Shown: positions 19,956 through 30,762 of the stretch, piece by piece
Layout of the letters: every line of letters begins with the position of its first letter
How positions within the stretch are numbered: position 1 is the first letter of the stretch
Assembly (NCBI GenBank): GCA_017857705.1
Contig: JAFMCP010000005.1
Location: 1-47,896 of the forward strand
From: Candidatus Nanopelagicales bacterium
GTDB taxonomy: Bacteria > Actinomycetota > Actinomycetes > S36-B12
Length of the DNA: 47,896 bases
Direction: 5' to 3'
Translations under genes and position numbers: made by a program
The notes under the pieces: model-generated
Told to the model about the DNA's origin: nothing
The model's input: only the letters and a program-made list of their open reading frames with translations
Database searches by the model: none

Positions 19956-21275
19956 CTATGAGTTGAGATCTGCCGCAGTGCTTTCGACTGCACCCAGCAA
20001 AGCCCGCAAACTCCGGATTGATTCCTCGAGTTGTGCGGCTGTTTTAGTGTCTCCCTTAGCCTGCGCTTGTTCCAATTGACGTTCGTATTTGATGAGACCG
20101 TCAGAAAAAGCATTTGCGGTGTCTTCCGCTCTGGCTAGCGCTTCAGGATTGGACTTGGTCCATTTGGTTTCTTCCACCACACGAAAAGCATCTTCAACTC
20201 TTTTTACCCGCGAATCTAGTTTGGCACGTTCCTTTTTGGGCACTTCGCCTATTTTTTCCCAGGCTATTTGCAGTTCCCGAAACTGGGATTTTTGGTTCTT
20301 TAGGTTCTTGAGATCAACGGGGAGAAGCGCCTCAATTTTGACGGCTAACTCCTCCTTCAGTGGCACGTTGGGAACTAGTTTCTCTTCCTCGGCCGCCTCG
20401 CTCGCTTTGAGTTTGTCATAGAACTCATCTTGGGCGGCCTTAAAACGTTTCCACAGTTTGTCTTCATCAGCGCGACTTCCGCGAGGTGCCCTCTTCCAGT
20501 CCTCCATCAAATCCTTGAACTTTTTAATCCCCGCTTTGGCATCCGTGGTGCCGGCGGCAGCTTGGGCTCGAGTGATCAGGTCACGCTTCGCGCTCATGGC
20601 ATCCTTGCGAACAGCATCAAGTTCATGAAAATGTGCTCTACGGCGCTTATCGAAAGAGGTGCGAGCATTGCTCAATCGTTTCCACAGTTCTTGCTCGGCA
20701 CTTCGATCCACTCTGGGCAGTGTCTTCCATTCTTCGACAATCGCGGTATAGCGCTCTGTCGTTGACTTCCAGGAACCTGAATCCGACATTTTTTCGGCTT
20801 CTTCCACGAGGAGAAGCCGGGCAGCGCGAGCATTCTCCTTTTGGGCTGCCTTGCGAGCGCGTTCATTCGCTCGTTTTTCCTCAATGAGCGCCTCGACTTC
20901 AGTACATCGTGCTTCCAGAGTTGCTATGTCACCGACAAATGAGCGCTTCGCCAAAGTGTCGCGAACCTTTTTAACCACCTGGACGGCGGCGTCGGCTGAC
21001 GTTTTACCCTCAGTCAATCGAGTTTGGATCACGTCGATTTCTACAACTAGATCGTCGTATTTGCGGGCGTAAAAAGTCAGACCCTCATGGGGAGTGCCGG
21101 CCGCATACTGACCCACTTCAACTTCACCCTCGGGCGCATTGAGAAAAACCGTGCCATCCTCGCTGACCCGCCCCCACTGTGAAGCCTGTGATATGGCTGG
21201 ACGTACCGGGGGCTTCAAAGAGGCCGGAGTCGGCATCGCAGGGGTGGAGTTCGTCGTTGACTGAATTTCGGTCAT
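19956..21275 (-). CDS. DUF349 repeat protein
   Basis: 439 residues, almost entirely helical and strongly charged. At least three DUF349-type repeats are visible, each with a short Trp-containing motif (EEWKTLPRVDRSAEQELWKR, EDWKRAPRGSRADEDKLWKR, IAWEKIGEVPKKERAKLDSR). The N-terminal 40 residues are Pro/Thr-rich and likely disordered. The function is unknown; I recall a gene of this type between rel and the cyclophilin gene in Streptomyces too. The ATG at 21275 has GAAAGG about 7 nt upstream. Further upstream in-frame codons would add 22 residues without support. A TTGACA at 21336-21341 (minus) is a possible -35, but no good -10 follows at the right distance. Confidence 0.85.
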   Translation of the reverse strand: MTEIQSTTNSTPAMPTPASLKPPVRPAISQASQWGRVSEDGTVFLNAPEGEVEVGQYAAGTPHEGLTFYARKYDDLVVEIDVIQTRLTEGKTSADAAVQVVKKVRDTLAKRSFVGDIATLEARCTEVEALIEEKRANERARKAAQKENARAARLLLVEEAEKMSDSGSWKSTTERYTAIVEEWKTLPRVDRSAEQELWKRLSNARTSFDKRRRAHFHELDAVRKDAMSAKRDLITRAQAAAGTTDAKAGIKKFKDLMEDWKRAPRGSRADEDKLWKRFKAAQDEFYDKLKASEAAEEEKLVPNVPLKEELAVKIEALLPVDLKNLKNQKSQFRELQIAWEKIGEVPKKERAKLDSRVKRVEDAFRVVEETKWTKSNPEALARAEDTANAFSDGLIKYERQLEQAQAKGDTKTAAQLEESIRSLRALLGAVESTAADLNS

Positions 21276-21400
21276 GGCGGGCCTTTCACGGGAACCTGGT
21301 CGGTCGGCTACAAAGGTTGCAGCACTGTAAAAAGATGTCAATTCGCAATAACACTACTTTCCTACATTTTTCGCCTTTTAGTACGGGTTCACTCGCAATG

Positions 21401-22207
21401 TTAGGAAACTGTTGCCGTATTGATAAAGACGGGTTGATTGGGAACACCATCCGCAAGTCCCCTTTTAACCCCAGCCGAGGCTACTTCCTGCACAATGTCC
21501 AAACCATTCACCACATTTCCCCAGATTGTGTAGTCTCCCGGCAACGTGGTGTCCGCATAGACAATGAAAAACTGGGAACCGCTGGTACCCGGCCCAGCAT
21601 TTGCCATAGCAATGGTTCCGGCGGGGTAATTTGCTTCATTATTTGTTGGCAAGTTTTCGTCGGGTACTGAGTATCCGGGGCCACCGGTGCCATCCCCGGC
21701 AGGGTCCCCGCACTGCAACACGAAGATGCCCTCGGTCGTGAGGCGGTGGCACGAGGTGTTGTTGTAGAAGCCTGAATCAGCAAGAAAAGCCTCAGATTCA
21801 ACAGTTTTCTGGGCCCTTTGATCCAGTGCAATTACGATTTGACCGCAATTGGTATCCAGTGTCAGCGTGGTGAGCGTGTTTGTTAGTGGGACAGGACCAT
21901 CCGGGTAAGTGATGTCGTTTGCTCGAGGTGTTCCGGCTGGTGAACAATCCAATGCCACCGCTTCCATTGATTCCTCCGTCACCGTTGGGTCAAGGGGGGC
22001 CTCTGTCTCCTGAGCGATCACCGCGGGGTCTTCACTAGTTGCGTTGAAAACCGCAAATCCAATACCAGCCACGACCAGGGCAATGACAACGACAATGGCT
22101 GTAATGCGCTGATTACGTTTGGCATTCTTGGCCCGCTCTGCCCGATTTGCCTGCTGGCGCTCGTATTTGGCACGCGCTAGGTCGCGCTCACGCTTTTGTG
22201 TTGACAT
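21401..22207 (-). CDS. ppiB: Membrane-anchored cyclophilin-type peptidyl-prolyl isomerase
   Basis: 268 residues: a basic, coiled-coil-like N-terminus (MSTQKRERDLARAKYERQQA), one membrane helix at about 35-53, a linker, and an extracytoplasmic cyclophilin domain from about residue 105. The catalytic-site blocks are recognisable although divergent: CHRLTTEGIFVLQCGDP, SQFFIVY and TIWGNVVNGLDIV. Family role: cis-trans isomerisation of proline bonds in exported proteins. The ATG at 22207 has GGAG 9 nt upstream; other in-frame starts upstream are less likely. A TATCCT -10 at 22255-22260 (minus) would give a leader of about 40 nt. It faces away from the MBL hydrolase gene. Confidence 0.9.
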   Translation of the reverse strand: MSTQKRERDLARAKYERQQANRAERAKNAKRNQRITAIVVVIALVVAGIGFAVFNATSEDPAVIAQETEAPLDPTVTEESMEAVALDCSPAGTPRANDITYPDGPVPLTNTLTTLTLDTNCGQIVIALDQRAQKTVESEAFLADSGFYNNTSCHRLTTEGIFVLQCGDPAGDGTGGPGYSVPDENLPTNNEANYPAGTIAMANAGPGTSGSQFFIVYADTTLPGDYTIWGNVVNGLDIVQEVASAGVKRGLADGVPNQPVFINTATVS

Positions 22208-22254
22208 CTTGGGGCTCTCCATGGGCTCGTTAGCTTTGTGTTGGTAGGAAGACA

Positions 22255-22274
22255 AGGATACTCATGGCTAGGCT
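22255..22274. promoter_or_regulatory. Divergent -10 boxes, ppiB / MBL hydrolase
   Basis: TATCCT on the minus strand (22255-22260) and TAGGCT on the plus strand (22269-22274) lie back to back in the 76-bp gap. The plus box is 9 nt before the MBL ATG, so that mRNA would have almost no leader. No convincing -35 elements are seen. Confidence 0.3.
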
Positions 22275-22283
22275 GGTGTCCTT

Positions 22284-22964
22284 ATGTTGATCAAAGGATT
22301 CCCGGCAGGCTCGTGGGCCACTAATGCCTACGTTGTTGCGACCGGTCCCGGTGAGCCTGCAATTATTATTGACCCTGGTCAGGATTCCATTGAGGGGATC
22401 AAGGAGATTGTGCGAGAGAACCGACTTAAACCAGCGGCTGTCATCTTGACCCATGGTCACATTGACCACATTTGGAGTGTTGCACCAGTGAGTGCTGATT
22501 TTGGAATTCCAGCCTTAATTCATGTTGATGACCGATATCGCCTTGCAGATCCAGCGGGAAGTAGCTTCTCAGCGGCCCGGGACCAGTTACTCGCGATGAC
22601 CAAAGGTGAGTTAGAACTGACTGAGCCCCAGGACATCGAAATTATTGAAAACAACAAGTCGCTGACCATCGCTGGAGTGGAGTGGAATTTTGTTCATTCC
22701 CCTGGGCATACGGAGGGCTCCATGGTGATCATGACGGATAGAGATGGTGAACCCATGGCTTTCACAGGAGATGTCCTCTTCGCTGGTTCGATCGGCCGCA
22801 CGGACCTTCCAGGAGGGAGTTTGGCGGCTATGACACATTCCTTGGAGAACGTTATTTTGCCCATGCTCGATCAAACACTGGTATATCCAGGTCACGGTCC
22901 AAACACAACTATTGGCGCGGAACGAGCAACGAATCCGTTCCTCTCAACCGGAAAAGGGTTGTGA
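22284..22964 (+). CDS. Metallo-beta-lactamase-fold hydrolase (glyoxalase II-like)
   Basis: 226 residues. The two-metal signature is THGHIDH (His57, His59, Asp61, His62), with further ligands in HSPGHTEGS, FTGDVLF and YPGHG. This matches the glyoxalase II-like subgroup that sits next to hisS in Mycobacterium (Rv2581c). The substrate is not known; hydrolysis of a thioester such as S-lactoyl-mycothiol is possible. hisS starts 3 nt after its stop. Confidence 0.9.
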   Translation: MLIKGFPAGSWATNAYVVATGPGEPAIIIDPGQDSIEGIKEIVRENRLKPAAVILTHGHIDHIWSVAPVSADFGIPALIHVDDRYRLADPAGSSFSAARDQLLAMTKGELELTEPQDIEIIENNKSLTIAGVEWNFVHSPGHTEGSMVIMTDRDGEPMAFTGDVLFAGSIGRTDLPGGSLAAMTHSLENVILPMLDQTLVYPGHGPNTTIGAERATNPFLSTGKGL

Positions 22965-22967
22965 GAC

Positions 22968-24299
22968 GTGGCCATAATCAACGCTCCTAAGGGTGTTCCC
23001 GATTACGTTCCACCGAGAAGCCGAGACTTTCTTTTTGTTCAGGAACAACTCAGTTCAACGGCTCGTTTAAGTGGTTATGAATACATTGAGTTGCCTGTTT
23101 TTGAGTCCACAGAACTTTTTGAACGAGGGGTGGGGACGAGTACCGATGTAGTTCAGAAAGAGATGTACACCTTCACTGATCGAGGAGATCGCTCAATCAC
23201 ACTTCGACCAGAAGGTACTGCAGGTGTGATGCGAGCTGTTATTGAGAATCGATTGGATAAGGGCCCCCTACCGGTCAAACTCTGGTACCGCGGACCGTTT
23301 TTTCGGGCGGAGAGACCGCAACATGGCCGGTATCGACAGTTGCAACAGGTCGGCGTTGAAGCAATTGGTTCATCGGATCCGATCATTGATGCAGAAGTCA
23401 TTGCGCTCGCGGATCAGGCCTACAGGTCTTTGGGGTTGAAACACTTCCATCTTGATGTCACCTCGTTGGGGTGTTTGCAGTGTCGACCTGCCTACCGACT
23501 CAAACTTCAACAGTTCCTTGCAACATGTGATCTTGATCAGGAAACCATGGAGAGAGCAAGCCTGAACCCATTGCGTGTTCTTGACGACAAGCGCGAAAAC
23601 GTCGCATCCCAACTAATCGATGCACCACTCATGATTGATTCTTTGTGTACTGAGTGTCAAGAACATTATGACCAGGTGCGTGAATTTCTTCGGCTCTTCG
23701 GCGTCCAATGGAATGAAGCACCACGGATGGTTCGTGGGCTTGACTACTACACGCGAACAACATTCGAATTTGTTCATCCTGGGCTAGGTGCGCAGTCTGG
23801 GATTGGTGGTGGTGGACGCTATGACGGACTTATGGCTGAACTTGGTGGGAGCGAACTCTCAGGAATTGGATTTGGGCTCGGTGTTGACCGAACCCTTCTG
23901 GCATGTGAAGCCGAAGATTTAACGCCTTTGAGTGAGAGCATCCTCGACGTGTTCATCGTTCCTGTCGGGGTCGAAAGTCGCGTGCCGTGCGTGTCATTGC
24001 TCTTTGCTCTCAGAGCTGTCGGTATTGCGGCTGACGTGTGTGTGGACAATCGGAGCATCAAGAGTGCAATGAAAGCGGCAAACAATACGAACGCGCCGCT
24101 GGTCATTATTCTTGGTCCGGATGAGTTGTCTACCGGAAGTGTTGTTGTTAAAAATATGGCCAGCGGTGAGCAGCAATCTCTAACAAACGATCAGGCAGCC
24201 CTGATTGCAGTATTGAAAGAGAATTTACGGACCCATCAAGCCGAAATTAAAAAACTCGAAACTGAGAAACCCAAAACTACGAAAGAGGATCAATCGTGA
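22968..24299 (+). CDS. hisS: Histidine--tRNA ligase
   Basis: 443-residue class II synthetase. Motif 1 region [14 protein letters not shown], motif 2 ([20 protein letters not shown]), the His-specific signature [12 protein letters not shown], and motif 3 ([10 protein letters not shown]) are all present. The C-terminal anticodon-binding domain is followed by a charged tail rich in Glu, Lys and Thr. The GTG at 22968 lies 3 nt after the MBL gene. The stop overlaps the aspS GTG start (GTGA), so the two synthetases are coupled. Confidence 0.96.
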   Translation: MAIINAPKGVPDYVPPRSRDFLFVQEQLSSTARLSGYEYIELPVFESTELFERGVGTSTDVVQKEMYTFTDRGDRSITLRPEGTAGVMRAVIENRLDKGPLPVKLWYRGPFFRAERPQHGRYRQLQQVGVEAIGSSDPIIDAEVIALADQAYRSLGLKHFHLDVTSLGCLQCRPAYRLKLQQFLATCDLDQETMERASLNPLRVLDDKRENVASQLIDAPLMIDSLCTECQEHYDQVREFLRLFGVQWNEAPRMVRGLDYYTRTTFEFVHPGLGAQSGIGGGGRYDGLMAELGGSELSGIGFGLGVDRTLLACEAEDLTPLSESILDVFIVPVGVESRVPCVSLLFALRAVGIAADVCVDNRSIKSAMKAANNTNAPLVIILGPDELSTGSVVVKNMASGEQQSLTNDQAALIAVLKENLRTHQAEIKKLETEKPKTTKEDQS

Positions 24300-26065
24300 T
24301 TCGCACGGCACAAGCAGGTGCGTTAACGCGCGCGGATATTGGACGCGAAGTGACGCTAGCTGGATGGATTGCCAGCCGACGGGACCACGGTGGCGTTGCT
24401 TTCCTGGATCTCCGTGACTCAACGGGGGTTGCGCAGGTTGTCGTTCGCGATACGTCCATGGCGCACGACTTGCGTGACGAATTCTGTATTGCCATCACCG
24501 GCACCGTTGAGGAGCGCCCAGAAGGAAACACAAATCCAGATCTTGCGTCCGGTGACATTGAAGTGATCACCACCAAACTTGAAGTGCTCTCAAAGTCGGC
24601 ACCTCTTCCGTTTCCGATTGACGACCGCACAACCGTCAATGATGAAGTTCGCTTACGTCACAGGTATCTGGATCTGCGTCGCAAAAGCGCGGGGGACATT
24701 TTGCGTATGCGTTCGAAAGTCAGTCACATTGCTCGTAGTGTCTTGATCGATGACAACTTCATTGAGATCGAAACTCCTACCCTGACTCGCTCAACCCCAG
24801 AAGGTGCCCGCGATTTCCTAGTACCTGTTCGTCTGCAGCCGGGTAACTGGTACGCGCTGCCCCAGTCTCCCCAACTGTTCAAGCAGCTACTCATGGTGGC
24901 AGGAATGGAAAAATACTTCCAGATTGCCCGTTGCTACCGGGACGAAGACTTCCGAGCGGATCGCCAGCCCGAGTTCACACAGCTGGACATTGAGATGAGT
25001 TTCGTTGATCAAGATGACGTTATGGCTGTTGGCGAACAGGTTATTCGTTCCATCTGGCAGGGGATTTTGAACTACGCAATAGGTGAGATCCCACAGATGA
25101 CGTATCACGAGGCGATGCGCCGATTTGGAAGTGACAAGCCCGACCTTCGTTTCTCCCTTGAACTCGTTGATCTCACATCGTATTTTGAGCAGACCCCATT
25201 TAGGGTGTTTCAAGCCGAGTACGTAGGCGCAGTAGTGATGCCTGGTGGTGCTGATCAGCCTCGACGCACGTTTGACGCATGGCAAGAGTGGGCCAAACAA
25301 CGTGGAGCAAAAGGACTCGCTTACGTAACTGTGAATGAAGATGGCTTAGGCGGACCGGTCGCCAAGAATCTCAGTGACGAAGAACGTGAGGGGCTGGTTG
25401 CTGCTAGCGGAGCTCAGATTGGGGACTGCATCTTTTTCGCAGCTGGCCGAGCATCGGATGCACGTGCATTGCTTGGTGCAGTGCGCAACGAGGTTGCTGA
25501 GCGTCTCGAGCTCATCGACAAAAGTGTATGGAGTTTTGTTTGGATCGTTGACGCGCCAATGTTTGAAGAGGTTCAAGACGAAGCTGGAAACTGGCTTTGG
25601 ACTGCGGTGCATCATCCATTTACCTCGCCAAATGGCGATTGGCTCAATAATTTCACGGAGTCCCCGGGTGAAGCACTTGCCTGGGCGTATGACTTGGTGT
25701 GTAACGGCAACGAAATCGGTGGCGGTTCTATTCGTATCCACCAAAGTGATATTCAAAACCAAGTATTTCGGATTCTAGGACTTGATGAAAACGAAGCCAA
25801 CGACAAATTTGGTTTTCTACTCGAAGCCTTCGCCTTCGGCCCCCCACCGCACGGCGGAATTGCATTTGGCTGGGATCGGATCTGTATGTTGCTGGCAGGT
25901 GCCAATTCTTTGCGTGATGTGATCGCCTTCCCTAAAACTGGTGGTGGACAAGACCCTCTTACCGGTGCACCAACTCAAATCACGGCAGCCCAGCGAAGGG
26001 AAGCTGGCATAGATGCGAAGCCAAAAAAGAATGAGCCAGAGGAAATCGCCCAAGCGCAGGCGTAA
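24296..26065 (+). CDS. aspS: Aspartate--tRNA ligase (bacterial type)
   Basis: 589 residues: N-terminal OB-fold anticodon domain ([20 protein letters not shown]), class II core with motif 2 ([20 protein letters not shown]), the bacterial GAD insert (about 290-410) and motif 3 ([10 protein letters not shown]). In many bacteria without a full set of amide-forming routes this enzyme may also charge tRNA-Asn; whether this one is discriminating cannot be told here. The GTG start overlaps the hisS stop. A basic/acidic tail of about 20 residues ends the protein. Confidence 0.95.
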   Translation: MIRTAQAGALTRADIGREVTLAGWIASRRDHGGVAFLDLRDSTGVAQVVVRDTSMAHDLRDEFCIAITGTVEERPEGNTNPDLASGDIEVITTKLEVLSKSAPLPFPIDDRTTVNDEVRLRHRYLDLRRKSAGDILRMRSKVSHIARSVLIDDNFIEIETPTLTRSTPEGARDFLVPVRLQPGNWYALPQSPQLFKQLLMVAGMEKYFQIARCYRDEDFRADRQPEFTQLDIEMSFVDQDDVMAVGEQVIRSIWQGILNYAIGEIPQMTYHEAMRRFGSDKPDLRFSLELVDLTSYFEQTPFRVFQAEYVGAVVMPGGADQPRRTFDAWQEWAKQRGAKGLAYVTVNEDGLGGPVAKNLSDEEREGLVAASGAQIGDCIFFAAGRASDARALLGAVRNEVAERLELIDKSVWSFVWIVDAPMFEEVQDEAGNWLWTAVHHPFTSPNGDWLNNFTESPGEALAWAYDLVCNGNEIGGGSIRIHQSDIQNQVFRILGLDENEANDKFGFLLEAFAFGPPPHGGIAFGWDRICMLLAGANSLRDVIAFPKTGGGQDPLTGAPTQITAAQRREAGIDAKPKKNEPEEIAQAQA

Positions 26066-26083
26066 TACAACTTTTGAACGCCC

Positions 26084-26089
26084 TATGGT
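26084..26089 (+). promoter_or_regulatory. -10 box for leaderless rarA mRNA
   Basis: TATGGT ends 6 nt before the rarA GTG at 26096, the spacing at which transcription would begin on the start codon itself. No ribosome site precedes this GTG. One of six TANNNT boxes at this exact distance in the window. Confidence 0.4.
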
Positions 26090-26095
26090 TGGGGC

Positions 26096-27406
26096 GTGAG
26101 TTTATTTGAGCAAAGTTCGGTTGGGCCACTGGCGCTCCGAATGCGGCCGCAAGGTTTTGAAGAGTTGGTCGGTCAAGAGCGGGCGCTCACGCTCGGAAGC
26201 CCGTTGCAGCGGCTGCTCACCGGTACTGGTTCGGTATCAATCATTTTGTGGGGGCCACCCGGTACCGGAAAAACCACCATCGCGACGTTGATCTCCGCTC
26301 AGACGGGGCGCAAGTTCCGCGAGCTCTCTGCCGTGAGTGCGGGTGTACGTGATGTCCGCGAAGTAATTGAGAAAGCTCGCGAGGACTCAAGTTTGTATGG
26401 AACCGATACGGTTCTTTTCATCGACGAGGTACATCGATTTAACAAAGCGCAGCAAGATGCTTTACTCCCGGCAGTTGAAAACGGATGGGTAACCTTGGTA
26501 GCAGCCACGACCGAGAACCCGAGTTTCTCGGTCGTCTCGCCATTGCTCTCCAGAAGTGTCGTGGTGAAGTTGGAACTTCTTGATCAAGCTTCACTTCGAA
26601 CGGTTCTGATTCGGGCGATGGAGAGTGAGCGTGGTCTTGACGGAACGGTCACGGCAGCTGAGGCAGCCATGGATGCTCTTATTGATGCCAGTAGTGGCGA
26701 TGCTCGAAGGGCGTTAACAGCTCTTGAAGCAGCAGCAAATGCGACATTGGCGCGCGACAGTAATGAAATCGCGGTCGAAGATGTTGAAAATGCCATAAAC
26801 GTTGTGGCAATCAACTACGACAAAGACGGTGACACCCACTACGACGTGATCAGCGCTTTTATTAAAAGTGTCCGGGGGAGTGATCCTGATGCGGCCATGC
26901 ATTACCTCGCCCGAATGTTGCATGCAGGCGAGGATCCACGATTTATCGCAAGACGGCTAATGATCTTGGCGAGTGAAGATATTGGATTAGCCGCATCCCA
27001 TGTGTTGTTGACGGCGGTTGCCGCTGCACAGTCAGTTCAGTTGGTGGGAATGCCGGAGGCGCAAATTATTTTGGCGCACGCGACTCTAGAGGCTGCACTT
27101 GCGCCAAAGTCCAACAGCGTTGTCACCGCTATAGGTGCAGCTATGGCAGATGTCCAGCGAGGTCGGGTGGGGAGTGTCCCGCTCCACTTACGTGATGCTC
27201 ACTACCCGGGCGCATCCTTATTGGGTCATGGCGCCCAATACATATATCCACATGAGGAAAACAGTGGAGTGGCCAGCCAGGCGTATTTACCGGAGGAACT
27301 AGAGGACTCGTGTTACTACAAGCCTTCACATCACGGCACTGAGGAGCGCCTTCGGGCGGTGTCAGATCGGCTTCGAAAGCTCCGAAATGGTGAATCGCTA
27401 GACTGA
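26096..27406 (+). CDS. rarA: Replication-associated recombination protein A (MgsA/WRNIP1 family)
   Basis: 436-residue AAA+ ATPase that acts at stalled replication forks. Walker A is GPPGTGKTT (53-61), Walker B is [11 protein letters not shown], and sensor 1 lies in [11 protein letters not shown]. The C-terminal half has the RarA tetramerisation domain with [14 protein letters not shown] and the helical stretch before it. The GTG start has TATGGT at 6 nt and no ribosome site. Gene order aspS-rarA-alaS is usual for Actinobacteria. Confidence 0.94.
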   Translation: MSLFEQSSVGPLALRMRPQGFEELVGQERALTLGSPLQRLLTGTGSVSIILWGPPGTGKTTIATLISAQTGRKFRELSAVSAGVRDVREVIEKAREDSSLYGTDTVLFIDEVHRFNKAQQDALLPAVENGWVTLVAATTENPSFSVVSPLLSRSVVVKLELLDQASLRTVLIRAMESERGLDGTVTAAEAAMDALIDASSGDARRALTALEAAANATLARDSNEIAVEDVENAINVVAINYDKDGDTHYDVISAFIKSVRGSDPDAAMHYLARMLHAGEDPRFIARRLMILASEDIGLAASHVLLTAVAAAQSVQLVGMPEAQIILAHATLEAALAPKSNSVVTAIGAAMADVQRGRVGSVPLHLRDAHYPGASLLGHGAQYIYPHEENSGVASQAYLPEELEDSCYYKPSHHGTEERLRAVSDRLRKLRNGESLD

Positions 27407-27409
27407 ACT

Positions 27410-27628
27410 ATGCGCAGAATGGTCTGGGTCTCAATAGGGGCCGTTGGTGGAATCCTTGCCTATCGAAAACTTGAAGAGTTAGCGAATGAGTCAATGAACA
27501 AAGGGTTGGTCCTAACAGTGATGGATGCGGGCACGTCTGCCCGGGCTTTCGCCACGGGTGTGGGTGAGCAAGTGACTAAAATTCGGCAATCTGCTCAATC
27601 CACGCAGCACACTTCCATCATCCCGTAA
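27410..27628 (+). CDS. Small membrane protein, 72 aa
   Basis: A short protein between rarA and alaS. The N-terminus MRRMVWVSIGAVGGILAYRK is one hydrophobic segment (about 4-17) that could be a membrane anchor or an uncleaved signal. The rest is polar, with no known motif. Similar small membrane proteins are commonly annotated just before alaS in Actinobacteria (DUF6167-like), which supports it as a real gene, but this is from position and character only. It starts 3 nt after the rarA stop. A TAGACT box lies 5 nt before the ATG and overlaps that stop. Confidence 0.7.
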   Translation: MRRMVWVSIGAVGGILAYRKLEELANESMNKGLVLTVMDAGTSARAFATGVGEQVTKIRQSAQSTQHTSIIP

Positions 27629-27649
27629 ACGCACGCAAGGAGAAAAACA

Positions 27650-30325
27650 ATGGATTCCGCGCAAATTCGGACTCGATTTCTCACGTTCTTTGCGGAACGT
27701 GGGCATGAAATCGTTCCTTCGGCGTCCCTACTCCTTGATGACCCCACATTGCTTTTTGTCAATGCTGGAATGGTGCCCTTTAAGCCTTATTTCTTGGGTG
27801 AAGCACCAGCACCCTATCGGCGGGCAACGAGTGTGCAAAAAGTTGTAAGGACGCTTGATATTGAGGAAGTTGGCAAAACAACGCGGCACGCGTCATTTTT
27901 CCAAATGGCAGGAAATTTCTCATTCGGTGACTATTTCAAGGAAAAGGCAATTCCGCTTGCGTGGGAGTTGCTCACCTCTTCAATTGATGATGGTGGCTAC
28001 GGGTTTGATCCCGAACGTCTTTGGGTCACCGTTTATCACGATGATGATGAAGGCGAAGCCGTATGGCGTGATGTGGTCGGCGTTCCATCTCAACGGATTC
28101 AGCGCCGTGGCATGGATGATAATTACTGGTCCATGGGTGTTCCGGGGCCATGTGGACCTTGCTCGGAAATCTACTACGACCGCGGACCTGAATTTGGGGT
28201 TGAAGGTGGTCCGATCGCCGATGAAAATCGATATCTAGAGGTGTGGAACCTAGTCTTTATGCAATTTGAGCGGGGTGAAGGTTCAGGAAAAGACGATTTC
28301 CCGATTTTAGGCCCATTGCCGGCCGCAAGTATTGATACTGGAATGGGTCTTGAACGCATGGCTGCAATTTTGCAGGGCGTTGACAACATTTATGAAATTG
28401 ATACAACCCGAGGAATCTTGGATTGCGCGTCGCAACTTTCCGGTGCAGCCTATGGAGCCAGTGAGAAAAATGACATAGCGCTACGTGTCGTCGCCGATCA
28501 TTCCCGAACGGTTATATTTTTAATCTCCGACGGCGTTATTCCTGGCAATGAAGGACGTGGATACGTGTTGCGGCGCCTAATGCGACGAGTGATTCGAAAT
28601 ATGCGGATATTGGGAGCTACTGGACCCACTCTTCGAACACTGTGTGAATCAGCAATTGAGGTGATGGCACCCCAATACCCTGAGCTCAATGATTCAAGCG
28701 AGCGAATTCTTAGTATTGCGACGGGTGAAGAAAATGCTTTTGCTCAAACATTGATGACCGGCAACATTCTGTTTGAGTCAGCAGCGAGTGAAACAAGAAA
28801 TGCTGGCAGTTCAACCATTTCAGGTGAAAAAGCCTTTGCACTACATGACACATATGGATTTCCCATCGACTTAACCATGGAAATGGCGGCTGAAGCCGGG
28901 CTAACTGTTGACCGTGATCGATTCACAATCCTCATGAAAGAGCAGCGTGATCGAGCAAAAGCAGATTCGATTGCTCGGAAAAGTGATTTTGCCGCAACGA
29001 CCGCTTATAAAGAGATTTTGACGGTTGGAGGCATTGCGGAATTCACTGGATATGTGGAAAGCATCAGCGAGGCGAAGGTAACAGGACTCGTGCTCGATGG
29101 CACCTCAGTACCTGCTGCCCGCGTTGGTGATAACGTCGAAATTATTTTGAATCGGACTCCGTTTTATGCGGAGTCAGGTGGTCAACTTGGGGACCACGGC
29201 GTGATTACATCGATATCAGGCCAATCCCGCATTGAGATCTACGACGTTCAAACTCCTGTCCCAGGACTTTTTCTGCATCGTGGACGAGTAGTTGACGGGG
29301 AATTAAGCGTAGGTGAGCCCGTAATTGGGGCTGTTGATATTGCCCGAAGAAAAGCCATTTCGCGGGCTCATACGGCCACTCACATGGTTCATCGCGCATT
29401 CCGGGAAAGGCTTGGGGAGACCGCGACTCAAATGGGGTCAGAGAATTCACCCGGCCGATTCCGCTTCGATTTTCCGAGCCCAGAAGCTGTTTCGCCAGTA
29501 GTTCTACGCGAAGTGGAGCAAAACGTAAACGCGATGCTCATTGAAGACCTCGCGGTTAGTGCCAACTTGATGTCCCAGCAACAGGCCTTAGACATGGGAG
29601 CTATGGCACTCTTCGGGGAAAAATACGGTAATGAAGTGCGAGTGGTCTCTGTTGGCGACTGGGCTCATGAGCTATGTGGTGGGACACACGCTCAGCGAAC
29701 AGGTGCCCTTGGATTGGTGTATTTCGTGGGTGAGGGTTCCGTAGGTGCAGGAGTCAGACGAGTGGAAGCACTTGTTGGGTCTGACGCATACCAATTCGCG
29801 GCAAACGAACACGTATTGGTCAATAAACTCACAACGATGCTGAAGGTTCCGGCGGATCAACTCGCTGATCGACTTGAGTCCACCATAGGTGCACTCAAGG
29901 TGGCGGAGAAGGAAATAGCAGATTTCAAGCGAGCAAATTTACTTAAAGATGCCAATAGCATTGTTGGTGATCCTATTCGTCACGGTGATGTTGACCTTTG
30001 GGTTTTTGCGGCGCCGGTCGGTACCGATACGAGCAGCCTTCGCGAGTTGGCTCAACAGGCAATATCCAAAGCCGCAAATAATGTGAAGGCTGTTGCATTC
30101 GGAACCCTAATGGTTGAAGGGAAAGTCTCTGCAGTCGTGGCAGTCAACGATTTCGGTGTCAAAGGTGGACAGTCAGCGCAAGAATTGTTGCGGGTGGCGT
30201 TGACGCAACTCGAAGGCAAAGGTGGCGGCAAGGACACCTTCGCTCAGGGCGCCGGTTCAAACAGCGCAGCATTGCCGGCTGCGATCTCAAGCCTTAAAGC
30301 GGCGTTGGCTTCGAATAAGCAATGA
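27650..30325 (+). CDS. alaS: Alanine--tRNA ligase
   Basis: 891 residues, full length. Class II catalytic core at the N-terminus (RTRFLTFFAERGHEIVPS, RHASFFQMAGNFSFGDYF), a tRNA-recognition region, an editing domain with the zinc set His574, His578 (HTATH), Cys676 and His680 (CGGTH), and a C-terminal DHHA1 domain rich in Gly (GGKDTFAQGAG). The ATG follows a strong AAGGAGA site. Its stop overlaps the ruvX ATG. Confidence 0.97.
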   Translation: MDSAQIRTRFLTFFAERGHEIVPSASLLLDDPTLLFVNAGMVPFKPYFLGEAPAPYRRATSVQKVVRTLDIEEVGKTTRHASFFQMAGNFSFGDYFKEKAIPLAWELLTSSIDDGGYGFDPERLWVTVYHDDDEGEAVWRDVVGVPSQRIQRRGMDDNYWSMGVPGPCGPCSEIYYDRGPEFGVEGGPIADENRYLEVWNLVFMQFERGEGSGKDDFPILGPLPAASIDTGMGLERMAAILQGVDNIYEIDTTRGILDCASQLSGAAYGASEKNDIALRVVADHSRTVIFLISDGVIPGNEGRGYVLRRLMRRVIRNMRILGATGPTLRTLCESAIEVMAPQYPELNDSSERILSIATGEENAFAQTLMTGNILFESAASETRNAGSSTISGEKAFALHDTYGFPIDLTMEMAAEAGLTVDRDRFTILMKEQRDRAKADSIARKSDFAATTAYKEILTVGGIAEFTGYVESISEAKVTGLVLDGTSVPAARVGDNVEIILNRTPFYAESGGQLGDHGVITSISGQSRIEIYDVQTPVPGLFLHRGRVVDGELSVGEPVIGAVDIARRKAISRAHTATHMVHRAFRERLGETATQMGSENSPGRFRFDFPSPEAVSPVVLREVEQNVNAMLIEDLAVSANLMSQQQALDMGAMALFGEKYGNEVRVVSVGDWAHELCGGTHAQRTGALGLVYFVGEGSVGAGVRRVEALVGSDAYQFAANEHVLVNKLTTMLKVPADQLADRLESTIGALKVAEKEIADFKRANLLKDANSIVGDPIRHGDVDLWVFAAPVGTDTSSLRELAQQAISKAANNVKAVAFGTLMVEGKVSAVVAVNDFGVKGGQSAQELLRVALTQLEGKGGGKDTFAQGAGSNSAALPAAISSLKAALASNKQ

Positions 30326-30762
30326 CCCGGGTCAATCAGCGACGTCTCGCATTTGATGTTGGCACAGTCCGTATTGGAGTAGCTACGTGTGATTTTGACG
30401 CAATTCTGGCCTCACCCCAAAATGCAATTGGTGGGGGAGAGGGATCCATACCATCTGCGCTGGGCCTGATTCACGAATACGAACCGTGTGAAATCATAGT
30501 CGGATTGCCGAGTAATTTGAAGGGAAATGACACCGCATCAACAGAAAATGCACGGGAATGGGCGCGTCAACTCTCCCTAGTCTCATCCATTCCAATTATT
30601 CTCATTGATGAAAGATTGACCACGATTCAAGCTACAGGAGCATTGCGCGCTGGAGGTTTAAACACCAAACAAATGAGAAGCAGAGTGGATAGCGCTGCTG
30701 CAGCAATATTCCTGCAGGCCTATATCGATAGGTTGAATCAAGTGAAAGGCTCACGTCAGTGA
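30322..30762 (+). CDS. ruvX: Putative pre-16S rRNA nuclease YqgF/RuvX
   Basis: 146-residue RNase H-fold protein. The N-terminal LAFDVGTVRIGVA holds the first catalytic Asp; IIVGLPSNLKG and LIDERLTTIQA follow, and the last Asp lies in RVDSAAAAIFLQAY. Family members process the 5' end of 16S rRNA, and some were proposed to act on Holliday junctions. ATGA/GTGA overlaps on both sides place it in the alaS-ruvX-mltG operon. Confidence 0.92.
   Translation: MTRVNQRRLAFDVGTVRIGVATCDFDAILASPQNAIGGGEGSIPSALGLIHEYEPCEIIVGLPSNLKGNDTASTENAREWARQLSLVSSIPIILIDERLTTIQATGALRAGGLNTKQMRSRVDSAAAAIFLQAYIDRLNQVKGSRQ

Noticed and set aside
24887-25762. Minus- and plus-strand alternative frames within aspS
   Set aside because: They lie fully within the conserved aspS core and show no recognisable protein features.
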